In this document: one piece after another, positions 9,130 to 16,950 of the stretch
Position numbering within the stretch: position 1 is the stretch's first letter
Layout: each line of letters opens with the position of its first letter
DNA from: Oscillospiraceae bacterium
GTDB taxonomy: Bacteria; Bacillota; Clostridia; Oscillospirales; Oscillospiraceae
Assembly (NCBI GenBank): GCA_020025545.1
Contig: JAHHRX010000022.1
Coordinates: 1 to 33,506 of the forward strand
Reading direction: 5' to 3'
DNA: 33,506 nucleotides
Program-made: the position numbers and the translations under genes
The notes under the pieces: generated by a model
Seen by the model: the letters and a program-made list of their open reading frames with translations, nothing else
What the model was told of the DNA's origin: nothing
Databases searched by the model: none

Positions 9130-9975
9130 GTGAAAATTCTGATTGCAATTGCCGTTTTAGGCGGCATGGGACTGATTTTCGGCCTGATCCTTGCCATTGC
9201 CTCAAAGGTTTTCTATGTAAAAACCGATCCGAGACTGGAAAAACTCAACGAGTGCCTGCCCGGGGCCAACTGCGGCGGCTGCGGTTTTGCAGGCTGCGGC
9301 GCCTATGCGCAAGCTGTGCTGGACGGTAAGGCCCCGGTGGGAAAATGCATGGCCGGCGGCAACGAATGTGCCGCAGCTATGGCCCAGATCATGGGGGTGA
9401 AGGCGGAAAAAGTCAATCGCCGGGTCGCTCTGGTGCGGTGCGCCGGATATAAGGGCGTGGACGAAAACGGCAAGATTACCGGTGCGAAAATGAAGGGCGA
9501 ATACGAGGGAATTCAGGACTGCATGGCAGCCACTAAGGTGGCGGGCAGAGGCCCGCTCATCTGCAAATTCGGCTGCCTTGGTTTCGGTAACTGCACCAAG
9601 GCCTGTAAGTACGGAGCCATTCATGTGGTGGACGGTGTTGCCAAGGTAGACGAAGAGAAGTGCGTGGGCTGTATGCAGTGCGCCCAGGCCTGCCCCAGAA
9701 ATCTGATTGTGCCGGTAGAATACGGCCGCCATGTGGTGATTGCCTGCGCCTCCAAGGCCAAGGGCGCTGTCACAATCCGTGGCTGCACCGCCGGATGCGT
9801 CGGCTGCGGCCTGTGCGAAAAAATCTGCCCCCATGATGCCATTCATGTGGAGCAGAACCTGGCGTATATCGACTATGATAAGTGCACCTCCTGCGGCCTG
9901 TGTGCAACTGTGTGCCCCAAGCACCTGATTGCGGACAGCGAACAAGTGGAGAAAATGGCCCAGGAAGACCGATAA
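9130..9975 (+). CDS. rnfB: Rnf complex subunit RnfB
   Basis: Ferredoxin-accepting subunit of Rnf, anchored by an N-terminal helix (about residues 3-25). The start is GTG with AAGGGAGGG upstream. A Cys cluster, CLPGANCGGCGFAGCGAYA, about 40 residues in, binds a [4Fe-4S] cluster. Further Cys motifs follow, including CKFGCLGFGNCTKACKYGA, CVGCMQCAQACP, CVGCGLCEKICP and CTSCGLCATVCP, enough for several more clusters, as in clostridial RnfB. The 281-residue length is typical. It is the last gene of the operon and a hairpin terminator follows. Confidence 0.95.
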   Translation: MKILIAIAVLGGMGLIFGLILAIASKVFYVKTDPRLEKLNECLPGANCGGCGFAGCGAYAQAVLDGKAPVGKCMAGGNECAAAMAQIMGVKAEKVNRRVALVRCAGYKGVDENGKITGAKMKGEYEGIQDCMAATKVAGRGPLICKFGCLGFGNCTKACKYGAIHVVDGVAKVDEEKCVGCMQCAQACPRNLIVPVEYGRHVVIACASKAKGAVTIRGCTAGCVGCGLCEKICPHDAIHVEQNLAYIDYDKCTSCGLCATVCPKHLIADSEQVEKMAQEDR

Positions 9976-10001
9976 AAATATTGCCGGCAGGCAAAAGAAA
10001 T

Positions 10002-10035
10002 GGGCGTGCTGCTTGTGCAGCACGCCCGATTTTTA
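10002..10035 (+). terminator. Terminator between convergent rnfB and the GH13 operon
   Basis: An 11-bp perfect stem (10002-10012 with 10017-10027) has a TTGT loop and is followed by GATTTTTAGTTTT on the plus strand. On the minus strand the tail is ATTTCTTTT, so it may also stop the opposing transcript. Its right tail overlaps the stop codon of the small minus-strand gene. Confidence 0.85.
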
Positions 10036-10203
10036 GTTTTGGGAAAGCTCTCGGATGCTTTTGGCAATCAGACAGGAGCCTTCATAGGGGCAGGAGCCGA
10101 AGCTGCAGTCAGGGACGGCATCGCCGTCGGTGATTTCCACTGTCACCATTCGGGTCTGATCCAACGCCCGGCAGTAGCCGGAAAGAAATTTTTCGTCTTC
10201 CAT
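10033..10203 (-). CDS. Small Cys-rich protein of unknown function, coupled to GH13 enzyme
   Basis: I do not recognise this 56-residue protein. It is soluble-looking, with no signal or membrane helix. Cysteines lie at 11, 33, 38 and 44, the last three as C-x4-C-x5-C in PDCSFGSCPYEGSC, which could hold a metal or cluster. It is judged real because its ATG overlaps the upstream stop by one base (TGATG at 10201-10205) and GGAGGAG lies in the last codons of the GH13 gene, a classic coupling arrangement. The reading frame ends exactly at the shared terminator. Any role in glycogen or maltodextrin use is inference from position. Confidence 0.7.
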   Translation of the reverse strand: MEDEKFLSGYCRALDQTRMVTVEITDGDAVPDCSFGSCPYEGSCLIAKSIRELSQN

Positions 10204-12047
10204 CACAGCTCCTCCGTTATGCAGAAGCCCATGGGGGAAAGGCTGATCCAATTGGGAGCAACGGTGTGGAGCTTATGCCCCAGCAGCACATGACCGGTGG
10301 GAATGTCCCAGTTGTCCCAGCTGCGGTTCAGATAGACACGAAGCTGCTTGTCACCGTAGCTGCGGGTAAAGCCGATCTTTTGCTCTGCGGCCTGAAAGAA
10401 TTGAATATCTCCCAGACGCAGTGCCACCTGATCCCGGCGCATTTGCCCCAGACGGCGGTAGTGGTTCTGTAGTTCCGTATTTTCTCTGCCCCATGGGAAG
10501 GTGCGGCGGTTGAAGGGGTCACGGTAGCCCTCCATGCCGGCCTCGTCAGCATAGTAGATGCTGGGGGAGCCGGGTAGGGTGAATTGCAGGAAAGAAGCCA
10601 TCAGCAGGCGGTCAACAGCGATGTTATACTGCGAACGGGACAGGTGCCGCCGGGCCTTTTCCTCCCGGCTGCCGTCGAAATCGTCTATGAGAGCGGTGAG
10701 AATTCGGGGGCTGTCGTGGCTGCTCAGCAGGTTCATGTTGCTGAGCAGTACCTCCGGGGGATAATTTTCCGCAATTGCCATAACGGTGCTGCGCAGGTTG
10801 GAGCCGTCGTCCCGCTCCCGAAGGAAATTCACAATGGCGTCCCGGAAGGGGTAATTCATCACGCTGTCCAGCTCGCCGTCCACAAAGTAGCGCCGATGGG
10901 CACCGTAGGCGCACTTGCAGGAGGCATCCTCCCAGACTTCACCCATCAAAAGAGCATCGGGCTTCAGCTCCCGCAGACGCTTCTTAAGCAGCACCAGAAA
11001 TTCGTTGGGCAGCTCGTCGGCCACATCCAGCCGGAAGCCGTCGGCACCGGCTCTGAGCCAATGCGCCACAACGGAATCCTCACCGGTGATGATATAATCC
11101 ACAAAAGAGGGATCCATTTTGTTCACGGTGGGGAGGGTGTCAAAATCCCACCAGCTGTGGTACTTGCTGGGCCATTCATAGAACTGATACCAGCTAAAAT
11201 ATGGGGAATTCTGATTCCAGTAAGCACCATTGCCTCCAAAAGAGCGATAACGGTCAAAATAGAGACTGTCGGAGCCCGTGTGAGAGTACACACCGTCCAA
11301 AATCACCCGGATGCCCTGCTTATGGGCGGCATTGCACATGGCAGTGAAATCCGCCTCGGTGCCCAGCATGGGGTCCGGCGTTTTATAATCGCCGGTGTCG
11401 TAGCGGTGGTTGGAAAAGCTCTTGCTGATGGGGTTAAGGTAGAGAATTGTGGTGCCGAAAGAGGCAATATAGTCCATCTTCTCGGTGATGCCCTTAAAAT
11501 TGCCGCCGTAAAAATCATTGTTCAGAATGTTTCCGTCAGCATTGGGAGCCCACTGTACTTCCTCGTTCCAGTTTTCGTGAACGGTATAGGGCTCCAGCTT
11601 GGTGCTGAGATCGCATTTGCCGGATTTATTGAAACGATCCGGAAAAATCTGGTAGATGGTAGCACCTTTCGACCAGTCCGGCGTGTGGAAATCCGCCGGG
11701 ATGCAGCTCAGCTGCCAGCAGTCGCCGGCTTCCATATTGGTGTCATCGCCCTGCTTAAAGAGCCGGAAGCCTCCGGTGCGGGTGGTGATATAGAAAAAGT
11801 AGTAGTAAAGCCCTACCTGATCAAAGTGAAACTTACCGTTGAAAATATCATATGCCCCCCGCTTGAACTGGTAGCCCATGGTCATGTTCATGGCATGGCT
11901 GCCGTCGGCATGGTTAAAGACGCAGGTCACCTGAGTGGCCTGCACGGTAGAAGGAATGTGGATGCGGAGGGTACATTCTTGGTTGGGGATCAGGGTGCCG
12001 AAGGGATCTTTGAATTGCAACTGTTTACTGTCATACAAAATACGCAT
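10203..12047 (-). CDS. Intracellular glycoside hydrolase family 13 (neopullulanase/cyclomaltodextrinase-like)
   Basis: Alpha-glucan hydrolase of 614 residues. It has an N-terminal beta-sandwich of about 120 residues and then a GH13 barrel. Conserved regions are DGVYSHTG (251-258), the nucleophile D341 in DGFRLDVADE, the acid/base E370 in MGEVWED, and D445 in SSHDS. No signal peptide is present, so it should act in the cytoplasm on glycogen or imported maltodextrins. This architecture suits neopullulanase, cyclomaltodextrinase or maltogenic amylase; exact specificity cannot be read off. I chose the ATG at 12047, preceded by AGGAGTT, over an upstream in-frame start at 12074. It lies beside the glycogen synthesis operon but has its own promoter. 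Confidence 0.9.
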   Translation of the reverse strand: MRILYDSKQLQFKDPFGTLIPNQECTLRIHIPSTVQATQVTCVFNHADGSHAMNMTMGYQFKRGAYDIFNGKFHFDQVGLYYYFFYITTRTGGFRLFKQGDDTNMEAGDCWQLSCIPADFHTPDWSKGATIYQIFPDRFNKSGKCDLSTKLEPYTVHENWNEEVQWAPNADGNILNNDFYGGNFKGITEKMDYIASFGTTILYLNPISKSFSNHRYDTGDYKTPDPMLGTEADFTAMCNAAHKQGIRVILDGVYSHTGSDSLYFDRYRSFGGNGAYWNQNSPYFSWYQFYEWPSKYHSWWDFDTLPTVNKMDPSFVDYIITGEDSVVAHWLRAGADGFRLDVADELPNEFLVLLKKRLRELKPDALLMGEVWEDASCKCAYGAHRRYFVDGELDSVMNYPFRDAIVNFLRERDDGSNLRSTVMAIAENYPPEVLLSNMNLLSSHDSPRILTALIDDFDGSREEKARRHLSRSQYNIAVDRLLMASFLQFTLPGSPSIYYADEAGMEGYRDPFNRRTFPWGRENTELQNHYRRLGQMRRDQVALRLGDIQFFQAAEQKIGFTRSYGDKQLRVYLNRSWDNWDIPTGHVLLGHKLHTVAPNWISLSPMGFCITEEL

Positions 12048-12080
12048 AGATAACTCCTGGGCAGATGCCCACAATACAGC

Positions 12081-12123
12081 ATTATATCCTCATTATTATA
12101 CACGACAAACGATTTCTTTGCAA
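12081..12123 (-). promoter_or_regulatory. Promoter(s) of the GH13 gene
   Basis: On the minus strand TTGCAA (12118-12123), a 17-base spacer and TATAAT (12095-12100) form one promoter. A second TATAAT lies at 12081-12086 with a weaker TTGTCG upstream of it. Both lie just downstream of the glg terminator and before the GH13 start. Confidence 0.65.
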
Positions 12124-12129
12124 GAAGTA

Positions 12130-12164
12130 AGGAAAAGAAAAGCTCCCTCCGAAGAGGGAGCTTT
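12130..12164 (-). terminator. Terminator of the glgC-glgD-glgA operon
   Basis: An 11-bp stem (12139-12149 with 12154-12164) is capped, on the minus strand, by a TTCG loop and followed by TTCTTTTCC. It lies 13 bases after the glgA stop. Confidence 0.88.
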
Positions 12165-12176
12165 GAAATAGAGAGC

Positions 12177-13622
12177 TTACTTCCCGCACATCCGGCGGAA
12201 CAGATCCATATAACGCTGAGCGGGCTTATCCCAGCTGAAATCCTGACACATATCCCGGCGCTGAAGCGCACGGAAAGCGTCACGGTCGTTATTGTAGAGG
12301 AACAGGCAGCGCTTCACGGCATTGAGGAAATCGTCGCCGTTGTAGCTCTGGAAGGTAAAGCCCAGACCGCCTTCGCCGTGGGAATCGACGGCGGGAACGG
12401 TGTCCCGCAGACCGCCGGTGGCATGAACCACGGGAACGGTGCCGTAGCGCATGGCGTTCATCTGACTGAGGCCGCAGGGCTCGCTCTTGGAGGGCATCAG
12501 ATAGATGTCGCCGCCTGCATAGATCCGGGCGGCAAGGCCCAGATTGAAGGTGATCTTTGCGGCTACCTGATCGGGATGCTCTGCCTGCAGATCCTGAAAG
12601 AAGGATTCAAACTGGGGCTCGCCGGTGCCGAGAATCAGCAGCTGGCAGTTTTCCTCCCAGATAAGGCGCCGGGCAATATAGCACAGCAGATCCAGTCCCT
12701 TGTGACCGGCCAGACGGGTAACCATAACCAGCAAAGGCACATCGGGCTTTTCAGGCAGACCGACTTCCTTCTGCAAGGCGGCCTTGCATTTTGCCTTGCC
12801 TTCCACGAAGGTGTCGGCATTGTAATGGGCAGGCAGATTCCTGTCGGTCTCCGGGTTGAAAGTACCTACATCAATGCCGTTGGTGATGCCGGTGAGCTTC
12901 CATGCGGCATTGGAAATGATACCGTCCAGACCGTGGGCGTAGTAGGGGTACATAAGCTCACGGGAGTAGGATTCGGAAACGGTGGTAACCATGTCAGCGG
13001 CTTCAATAGCGCCCTTCATCATGTTTACAGATCCGTTCATGTCCATGGAGCCACGGTATTCCCAAGGCAGAGCCAGAACATCGTCGAAGAAATCACCCCG
13101 GGCCCAGCCCTGGTATTCGATGTTGTGAATGGTGTACATGCATTTGGTATCGGCGAAACGCTGATGATACAGAGCTTTCATAAACACCGGCACCATAGCG
13201 GTCTGCCAGTCGTTGCACTGAACAACATCGGGAATGTAATCCAGCAGGGACAGGGCCTCAAGACAGGCTTTTGAGAAGAAAGCAAACCGCTCACCGTCGT
13301 CAATATCGCCGTAAATAGCGCCGGGGCGTGCCCCGAAATAGTATTCGCTGTCGATAAAGTAGACCTGCACGGCGTCCTTGGGACGCTTCAGCCGCATCAG
13401 ACCGGCGTACTGATGCCGCCAGCCAAGGCACACATCATAGTGCACCACCAATTCCGTGGCAAATGCAGGATTTTCCTTGATTTTCTTGTAGTAGGGAAGG
13501 ATCAGGAGAACCTGATTGCCCGGAATCCGGGACAGGGCGGACGGCAGAGCCTCCATAACATCTCCGAGGCCGCCGGATTTAATATACGGGGCACCTTCGG
13601 AGGCGAGAATTGCGATTTTCAT
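12177..13622 (-). CDS. glgA: Glycogen synthase GlgA (GT5)
   Basis: ADP-glucose-dependent glycogen synthase of the bacterial GT5 family, elongating alpha-1,4 glucan in the cytoplasm. The 481 residues begin with the ADP-glucose motif KSGGLGDV (residues 15-22), have the central TNGID segment, and end with the catalytic C-terminal lobe containing PSKSEPCGLSQMNAMRYGT and ATGGLRDTV. Length is typical. The start codon overlaps the glgD stop (ATGA at 13619-13622), and GAGGGGA lies upstream. It is the last gene of the operon. Confidence 0.95.
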   Translation of the reverse strand: MKIAILASEGAPYIKSGGLGDVMEALPSALSRIPGNQVLLILPYYKKIKENPAFATELVVHYDVCLGWRHQYAGLMRLKRPKDAVQVYFIDSEYYFGARPGAIYGDIDDGERFAFFSKACLEALSLLDYIPDVVQCNDWQTAMVPVFMKALYHQRFADTKCMYTIHNIEYQGWARGDFFDDVLALPWEYRGSMDMNGSVNMMKGAIEAADMVTTVSESYSRELMYPYYAHGLDGIISNAAWKLTGITNGIDVGTFNPETDRNLPAHYNADTFVEGKAKCKAALQKEVGLPEKPDVPLLVMVTRLAGHKGLDLLCYIARRLIWEENCQLLILGTGEPQFESFFQDLQAEHPDQVAAKITFNLGLAARIYAGGDIYLMPSKSEPCGLSQMNAMRYGTVPVVHATGGLRDTVPAVDSHGEGGLGFTFQSYNGDDFLNAVKRCLFLYNNDRDAFRALQRRDMCQDFSWDKPAQRYMDLFRRMCGK

Positions 13623-14731
13623 ACTCGTTCCCCTCTTCTGACAATAATGGGATTCTGGAGCGTACCGCAGAGCTTAGCACCGGGGCTTACCACAACATCC
13701 TTGTCGAGGATGGCACATTTGAGCTCGGCACCTTCCCCGATCACGGCTTCGTTCATAATGACACAGTTGGAAACCTTGGCATTTTCGCAGATGGTAACCT
13801 GACGGAAGAGAATGGAGCTTTCCACGGAACCTTCCAGCTTGCAGCCGTCGGCAGCTAAGGTGTTGTGGATCTCGCAATTCTCACCGTAGTAGCTGGGAAC
13901 ACGGTCACGAACCTTGGTAAAGACCGGGTGATTGCCCTCAAAGAGACTCTTGCGAACCTGGGGGGTAATCAGAGACAGACTGTTGATGAAATATTCCTCA
14001 ACGGATTCGTTGTAGAGGGCAGCACCGTCAAACTGGTAAACATTGATGGTAATTTCGCCCTTTTGCCACAGACCCAGCACCAGATTCCGGTCCATGTGGA
14101 ACAGATTCCGGGCAATGAACTCACGGACCTTTTCCTTGAGCCACTTTTTGCTCAGCACAAACAGGTCCATGGATGCCAGATAGCCGGCGGGAGCCATATA
14201 GTCCACAGCCATGTCGGAAATCTCGCCCTTGTCGTTGAGCTTCAGCGCCAGATCCAACTGCTTGGAGCCGTTGGCGATGTCGTCTTTGGTAACGACGGTG
14301 ATATCCTTGCCGCTGGCAATGTGGGATGCCAGCACCTGCGTGAGGTCAATGTTGTAAAGGATAGAGGAATCTGCCATGATGACATATTCATCATCGGGGC
14401 CGTGCTCCAGAAAATCCATAGCTGTGTAGAGAGATTCCAGCTTACCGCGGTAGCTGTCGGAGACGCTCATGGCAAAGGGAGTGAGGAATTCCAGACCGCC
14501 TTCGCCCAGCTCAAGACCCCACTCTTCTGCGGAGCTGATGTGGTTCACCAGTGACTGATAGTTGCGGCGGGAAATAATGCCGATATGGTGGATACCCGCA
14601 GCAGTCATATTGCTCAGAGAGAAGTCAACCTGACGGTAGCGACCGCCGAAAGGAAGGGAAGCGGTGGTGCGTTTGTCAGTCAGATTGCCCAGCGACACGT
14701 CGCTGGCGAAAATAATACCCATTACATTCAT
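13619..14731 (-). CDS. glgD: GlgD, regulatory-type ADP-glucose pyrophosphorylase subunit
   Basis: A 370-residue homologue of GlgC that, in Firmicutes, forms a heteromeric ADP-glucose pyrophosphorylase. It keeps SLPFGGRYRQVDFSLSNM and the C-terminal left-handed beta-helix repeats. However, the N-terminal GGxGxRL pyrophosphorylase motif is replaced by FASDVSLGNLTDKR, as expected for GlgD. Known GlgD proteins have little or no activity alone and modulate GlgC. AAGGAGG lies eight bases before the ATG. The gene begins 12 bases after glgC and overlaps glgA by four bases. Confidence 0.93.
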   Translation of the reverse strand: MNVMGIIFASDVSLGNLTDKRTTASLPFGGRYRQVDFSLSNMTAAGIHHIGIISRRNYQSLVNHISSAEEWGLELGEGGLEFLTPFAMSVSDSYRGKLESLYTAMDFLEHGPDDEYVIMADSSILYNIDLTQVLASHIASGKDITVVTKDDIANGSKQLDLALKLNDKGEISDMAVDYMAPAGYLASMDLFVLSKKWLKEKVREFIARNLFHMDRNLVLGLWQKGEITINVYQFDGAALYNESVEEYFINSLSLITPQVRKSLFEGNHPVFTKVRDRVPSYYGENCEIHNTLAADGCKLEGSVESSILFRQVTICENAKVSNCVIMNEAVIGEGAELKCAILDKDVVVSPGAKLCGTLQNPIIVRRGERV

Positions 14732-14743
14732 GGCGAAACCTCC

Positions 14744-15934
14744 TTACAGCATGTCACCGGGCAGCAGCACGGTGTTGGTTTCCAGAACAGCGCCCTTGGA
14801 GGTTACGCTGATCTTTCTCTTTTCGGTTGCATCAAAGGAACCGCCGACCACGGCATTGCGGCCGACATGGCTGTCTTCGCCGAGAATAGCGTTGCGGACA
14901 ATGGCACCGGGCTCAATGACGACACCGGGCATGACCACGGAATCTTCCACCAGAGCGCCTTCGCCTACCGTGCAGCCGATGGAAATAATGGAATGACGGA
15001 CGGTGCCGTAAATCTCGGAGCCTTCTGCAATGAAGCAGTTGACGGTCTTGGCATTGGCGTCGATGTAAGAGGAAGGCAGGGCGTTATTGCGGGCGTAGAT
15101 CTTGTCCTGCTCGTTGCCCTGCAGATTGAAGGCAGGTTCCTTGCCCAGAAGATCCATGTTGGCCTCCCACAGGGAATCGATGGTTCCGACATCCTTCCAG
15201 TAGCCGTCAAAGTTGTAGGCCATCATCTTGTGACCTTCGCTCAGCAGCTTGGGGATGATGTTCTTGCCGAAGTCGTTGCTGGAGGTTTCGTCTTCCTCGT
15301 CGGCGATCAGAGCCTTGCGGAGCACATCCCAGTTAAATACATAGATGCCCATAGAGGCGTTGGTAGACTTGGGCTGCTTGGGCTTTTCTTCGAACTCGTA
15401 GATAGAGTTGTCGGGGTTGGTGTTCAGAATACCGAAACGGGATGCTTCCTTGAGGGGCACGGTGCGCACAGCGATGGTGCAGGATGCGTGATTCTTCTCG
15501 TGGTAAGCCACCATGGCGGCGTAGTCCATTTTGTAGATGTGGTCACCGGAGAGAATTACAACATACTCGGGATTATACCGTTCGATAAAATCGATGTTTT
15601 GATAGATGGCATTGGCAGTGCCCTTATACCAGCCGCTCTTTTTGTCGTGACGCTCATAGGGAGGCAGGACCTGAGCGCAGCTGTGGGTCTTGTTGAGGCC
15701 CCAAGGCTGACCGTTACCGATATATTCGTTCAGTTCCAAAGGCTGATACTGGGTAAGGATGCCCACGGTATCGATCCCGGAGTTGACACAGTTGCTCAAA
15801 GGAAAATCGATAATGCGATACTTGCCGCCGAAGGGAACGGCAGGCTTTGCGGTTTTTTCAGTCAAAACCTTTAACCGGCTGCCCTGACCACCGGCCAGCA
15901 GCATGGCAATGCAGCGTTTTTTCTGAAAGTACAT
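14744..15934 (-). CDS. glgC: Glucose-1-phosphate adenylyltransferase GlgC
   Basis: Catalytic subunit that makes ADP-glucose from glucose 1-phosphate and ATP, the committed step of glycogen synthesis. The 396 residues open with LLAGGQGSRLKVLTEK, followed by PAVPFGGKYRIIDFPLSNC, the sugar-nucleotide transferase core and the C-terminal beta-helix that carries allosteric sites. I chose the ATG at 15934, with GAGGTG eight bases before it, over a TTG at 15955. It is the first gene of glgC-glgD-glgA. I see no convincing consensus promoter in the AT-rich 170 bases upstream, although one must lie there. Confidence 0.95.
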   Translation of the reverse strand: MYFQKKRCIAMLLAGGQGSRLKVLTEKTAKPAVPFGGKYRIIDFPLSNCVNSGIDTVGILTQYQPLELNEYIGNGQPWGLNKTHSCAQVLPPYERHDKKSGWYKGTANAIYQNIDFIERYNPEYVVILSGDHIYKMDYAAMVAYHEKNHASCTIAVRTVPLKEASRFGILNTNPDNSIYEFEEKPKQPKSTNASMGIYVFNWDVLRKALIADEEDETSSNDFGKNIIPKLLSEGHKMMAYNFDGYWKDVGTIDSLWEANMDLLGKEPAFNLQGNEQDKIYARNNALPSSYIDANAKTVNCFIAEGSEIYGTVRHSIISIGCTVGEGALVEDSVVMPGVVIEPGAIVRNAILGEDSHVGRNAVVGGSFDATEKRKISVTSKGAVLETNTVLLPGDML

Positions 15935-16108
15935 GATTACAGCACCTCGTTTCAAAGTATATTTCCTCCACTCACGGGGAAAAAGTATTTTGGGAACTAA
16001 GAGAATTTATCTTTGTCGGTTCAAATAATATTTTGTCAGATGCGCGATATCATATGAAAAGGCAAAGAGGCACAAAAGTCCATGCCTAACATATCATATT
16101 TTCTATCA
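15935..16108. other. AT-rich intergenic stretch between glgC and GNAT gene
   Basis: The region holds the 5' region of glgC and the 3' end of the upstream minus-strand acetyltransferase gene. It is markedly more AT-rich than its neighbours. I see only a weak 5-bp AGGCA/TGCCT hairpin near 16065-16085 and no clear terminator, promoter or gene. Confidence 0.5.
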
Positions 16109-16690
16109 TTAGGGAATAGACAATTTATCTAAAATATTATTCGATTTTCCGTTATTTTCAACAATTGACAACCAACTAACTGGTTTTGTACTAGGTATTT
16201 CGACAACATTCGACCGCTTTTCCAACCAAACGACACCAAGCCACCTGCCAAATTTCACACCGCAGTTGGGAAATTCTGCGGAAAATTTGTACCCCATTTT
16301 TTTGTGGAAGGCCAGAGAGCCTTCGTTTTCTGTGGTAATGAGGGAATAGATCACCCGGAAGCCCTGCAGAAAGAGGATTTTTTCCACGGCGGTGCAGAGC
16401 TGCCGCCCGATACCGCGGCCGTGGATGGAGGGGGACAGGTAGATGGAAATCTCACTGCACCATGCGTAGGCTTCCCGCTCATAGGGCAGACTTCCGTAGG
16501 CGTAGCCCAGCACGGTACCGTTTTCCTCCCATACTAGCCATGGGCACATCTGTGTGTAGCTTTCAAAACGGGCGGTAAATTCCTCCACGCTGGGAACGGT
16601 GTATTCAAAAGTATAGGTTGTGTTTAGAATATAGGGGGCATAAATGTCCAGCATAGCCGGACAGTCTGCTTTCGTGGCCGCTCGGATCAT
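16109..16690 (-). CDS. GNAT acetyltransferase, phosphinothricin acetyltransferase-like
   Basis: Cytoplasmic N-acetyltransferase of 193 residues. It begins MIRAATKADCPAMLDIY, with the acceptor-side SEISIYLSPSIHGRGIGRQLC segment (acetyl-CoA motif Q/RxxGxG/A appears as RGIGRQ) and the GYKFSAEFPNCGVKFGRWLGVVW tail typical of the Pat/YncA group (quoted in parts). The acceptor could be an amino-acid analogue or herbicide-like amine; that is family knowledge only. I chose the ATG at 16690 with GGAG upstream; longer frames run into the promoter. The last ~34 residues after EKRS are AT-rich and unlike the family, perhaps an altered 3' end. Confidence 0.85.
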   Translation of the reverse strand: MIRAATKADCPAMLDIYAPYILNTTYTFEYTVPSVEEFTARFESYTQMCPWLVWEENGTVLGYAYGSLPYEREAYAWCSEISIYLSPSIHGRGIGRQLCTAVEKILFLQGFRVIYSLITTENEGSLAFHKKMGYKFSAEFPNCGVKFGRWLGVVWLEKRSNVVEIPSTKPVSWLSIVENNGKSNNILDKLSIP

Positions 16691-16707
16691 TGTGCATTTC
16701 TCCAACA

Positions 16708-16727
16708 ATACAGTTTTTTCACTGTAT
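16708..16727 (-). other. Hairpin in the GNAT gene 5' region
   Basis: Seven-base arms ATACAGT and ACTGTAT flank a six-base loop, next to the -10 box of the GNAT promoter and around its predicted transcription start. It could be an operator or an RNA 5' hairpin. Confidence 0.35.
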
Positions 16728-16756
16728 ATTTTACTCCCTGCCGCGGGAATCGTCAA
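16728..16756 (-). promoter_or_regulatory. Promoter of the GNAT gene
   Basis: Minus strand TTGACG (16751-16756), a 17-base spacer and TAAAAT (16728-16733). It is back to back with the mgtE promoter; only two bases separate the -35 boxes. Confidence 0.7.
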
Positions 16757-16758
16757 GG

Positions 16759-16787
16759 TTGACAATAGGGCAGAAAATGGGTAAAAT
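16759..16787 (+). promoter_or_regulatory. Promoter of the mgtE leader and mgtE
   Basis: Perfect TTGACA (16759-16764), a 17-base spacer and TAAAAT (16782-16787). The expected transcript start is near 16794, giving an mgtE leader of about 155 bases. Confidence 0.8.
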
Positions 16788-16819
16788 AAAAATAATATAT
16801 AAAACAAGGAGGGAACATT

Positions 16820-16891
16820 ATGGAACCTGGCGGTAATGGCAATATACCCGGTCGAAGTAGACAGCAGGCCCGGCTCCAAATGGGCCTGTGA
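16820..16891 (+). CDS. Putative leader peptide upstream of mgtE
   Basis: A 23-codon ORF beginning MEPGGNGNIPGRSRQQ and ending QMGL. AAGGAGGG lies seven bases before its ATG, a better ribosome site and start than mgtE itself has (TTG). It lies wholly inside the mgtE leader, between promoter and gene. Its 3' half is folded into CAGGCCC/GGGCCTG (16865-16871 with 16882-16888). Peptides in Mg2+ transporter leaders can couple translation to expression, as in enterobacterial mgtL; a like role here is inference. I have not recognised the peptide as a named family. Confidence 0.6.
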   Translation: MEPGGNGNIPGRSRQQARLQMGL

Positions 16892-16935
16892 TCCTTTGAA
16901 CGGTGCTGTTTGCCTCTGCTTTTATAATTATAAAA
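16861..16935 (+). promoter_or_regulatory. Structured mgtE leader (possible attenuator)
   Basis: Three elements overlap the end of the leader ORF: an outer stem ACAGC/GCTGT (16861-16865 with 16905-16909), an inner AGGCCC/GGGCCT stem, and a perfect 16-base palindrome TTTTATAATTATAAAA (16920-16935) abutting the mgtE ribosome site. The palindrome could mask or expose that site. It does not resemble the M-box riboswitch and is too short for it. Confidence 0.4.
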
Positions 16936-16950
16936 AGGAGGAAATAGACC

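Noticed and set aside
14585..15874. 429-codon plus-strand open frame opposite glgC; similar frames opposite GH13, the GTPase and the MBL gene
   Set aside because: Valine- and glycine-rich shadow translations without starts or motifs; the opposite strand has unmistakable enzymes.
16790..16950. M-box Mg2+ riboswitch before mgtE
   Set aside because: The leader is too short, and the conserved M-box core I know is absent.
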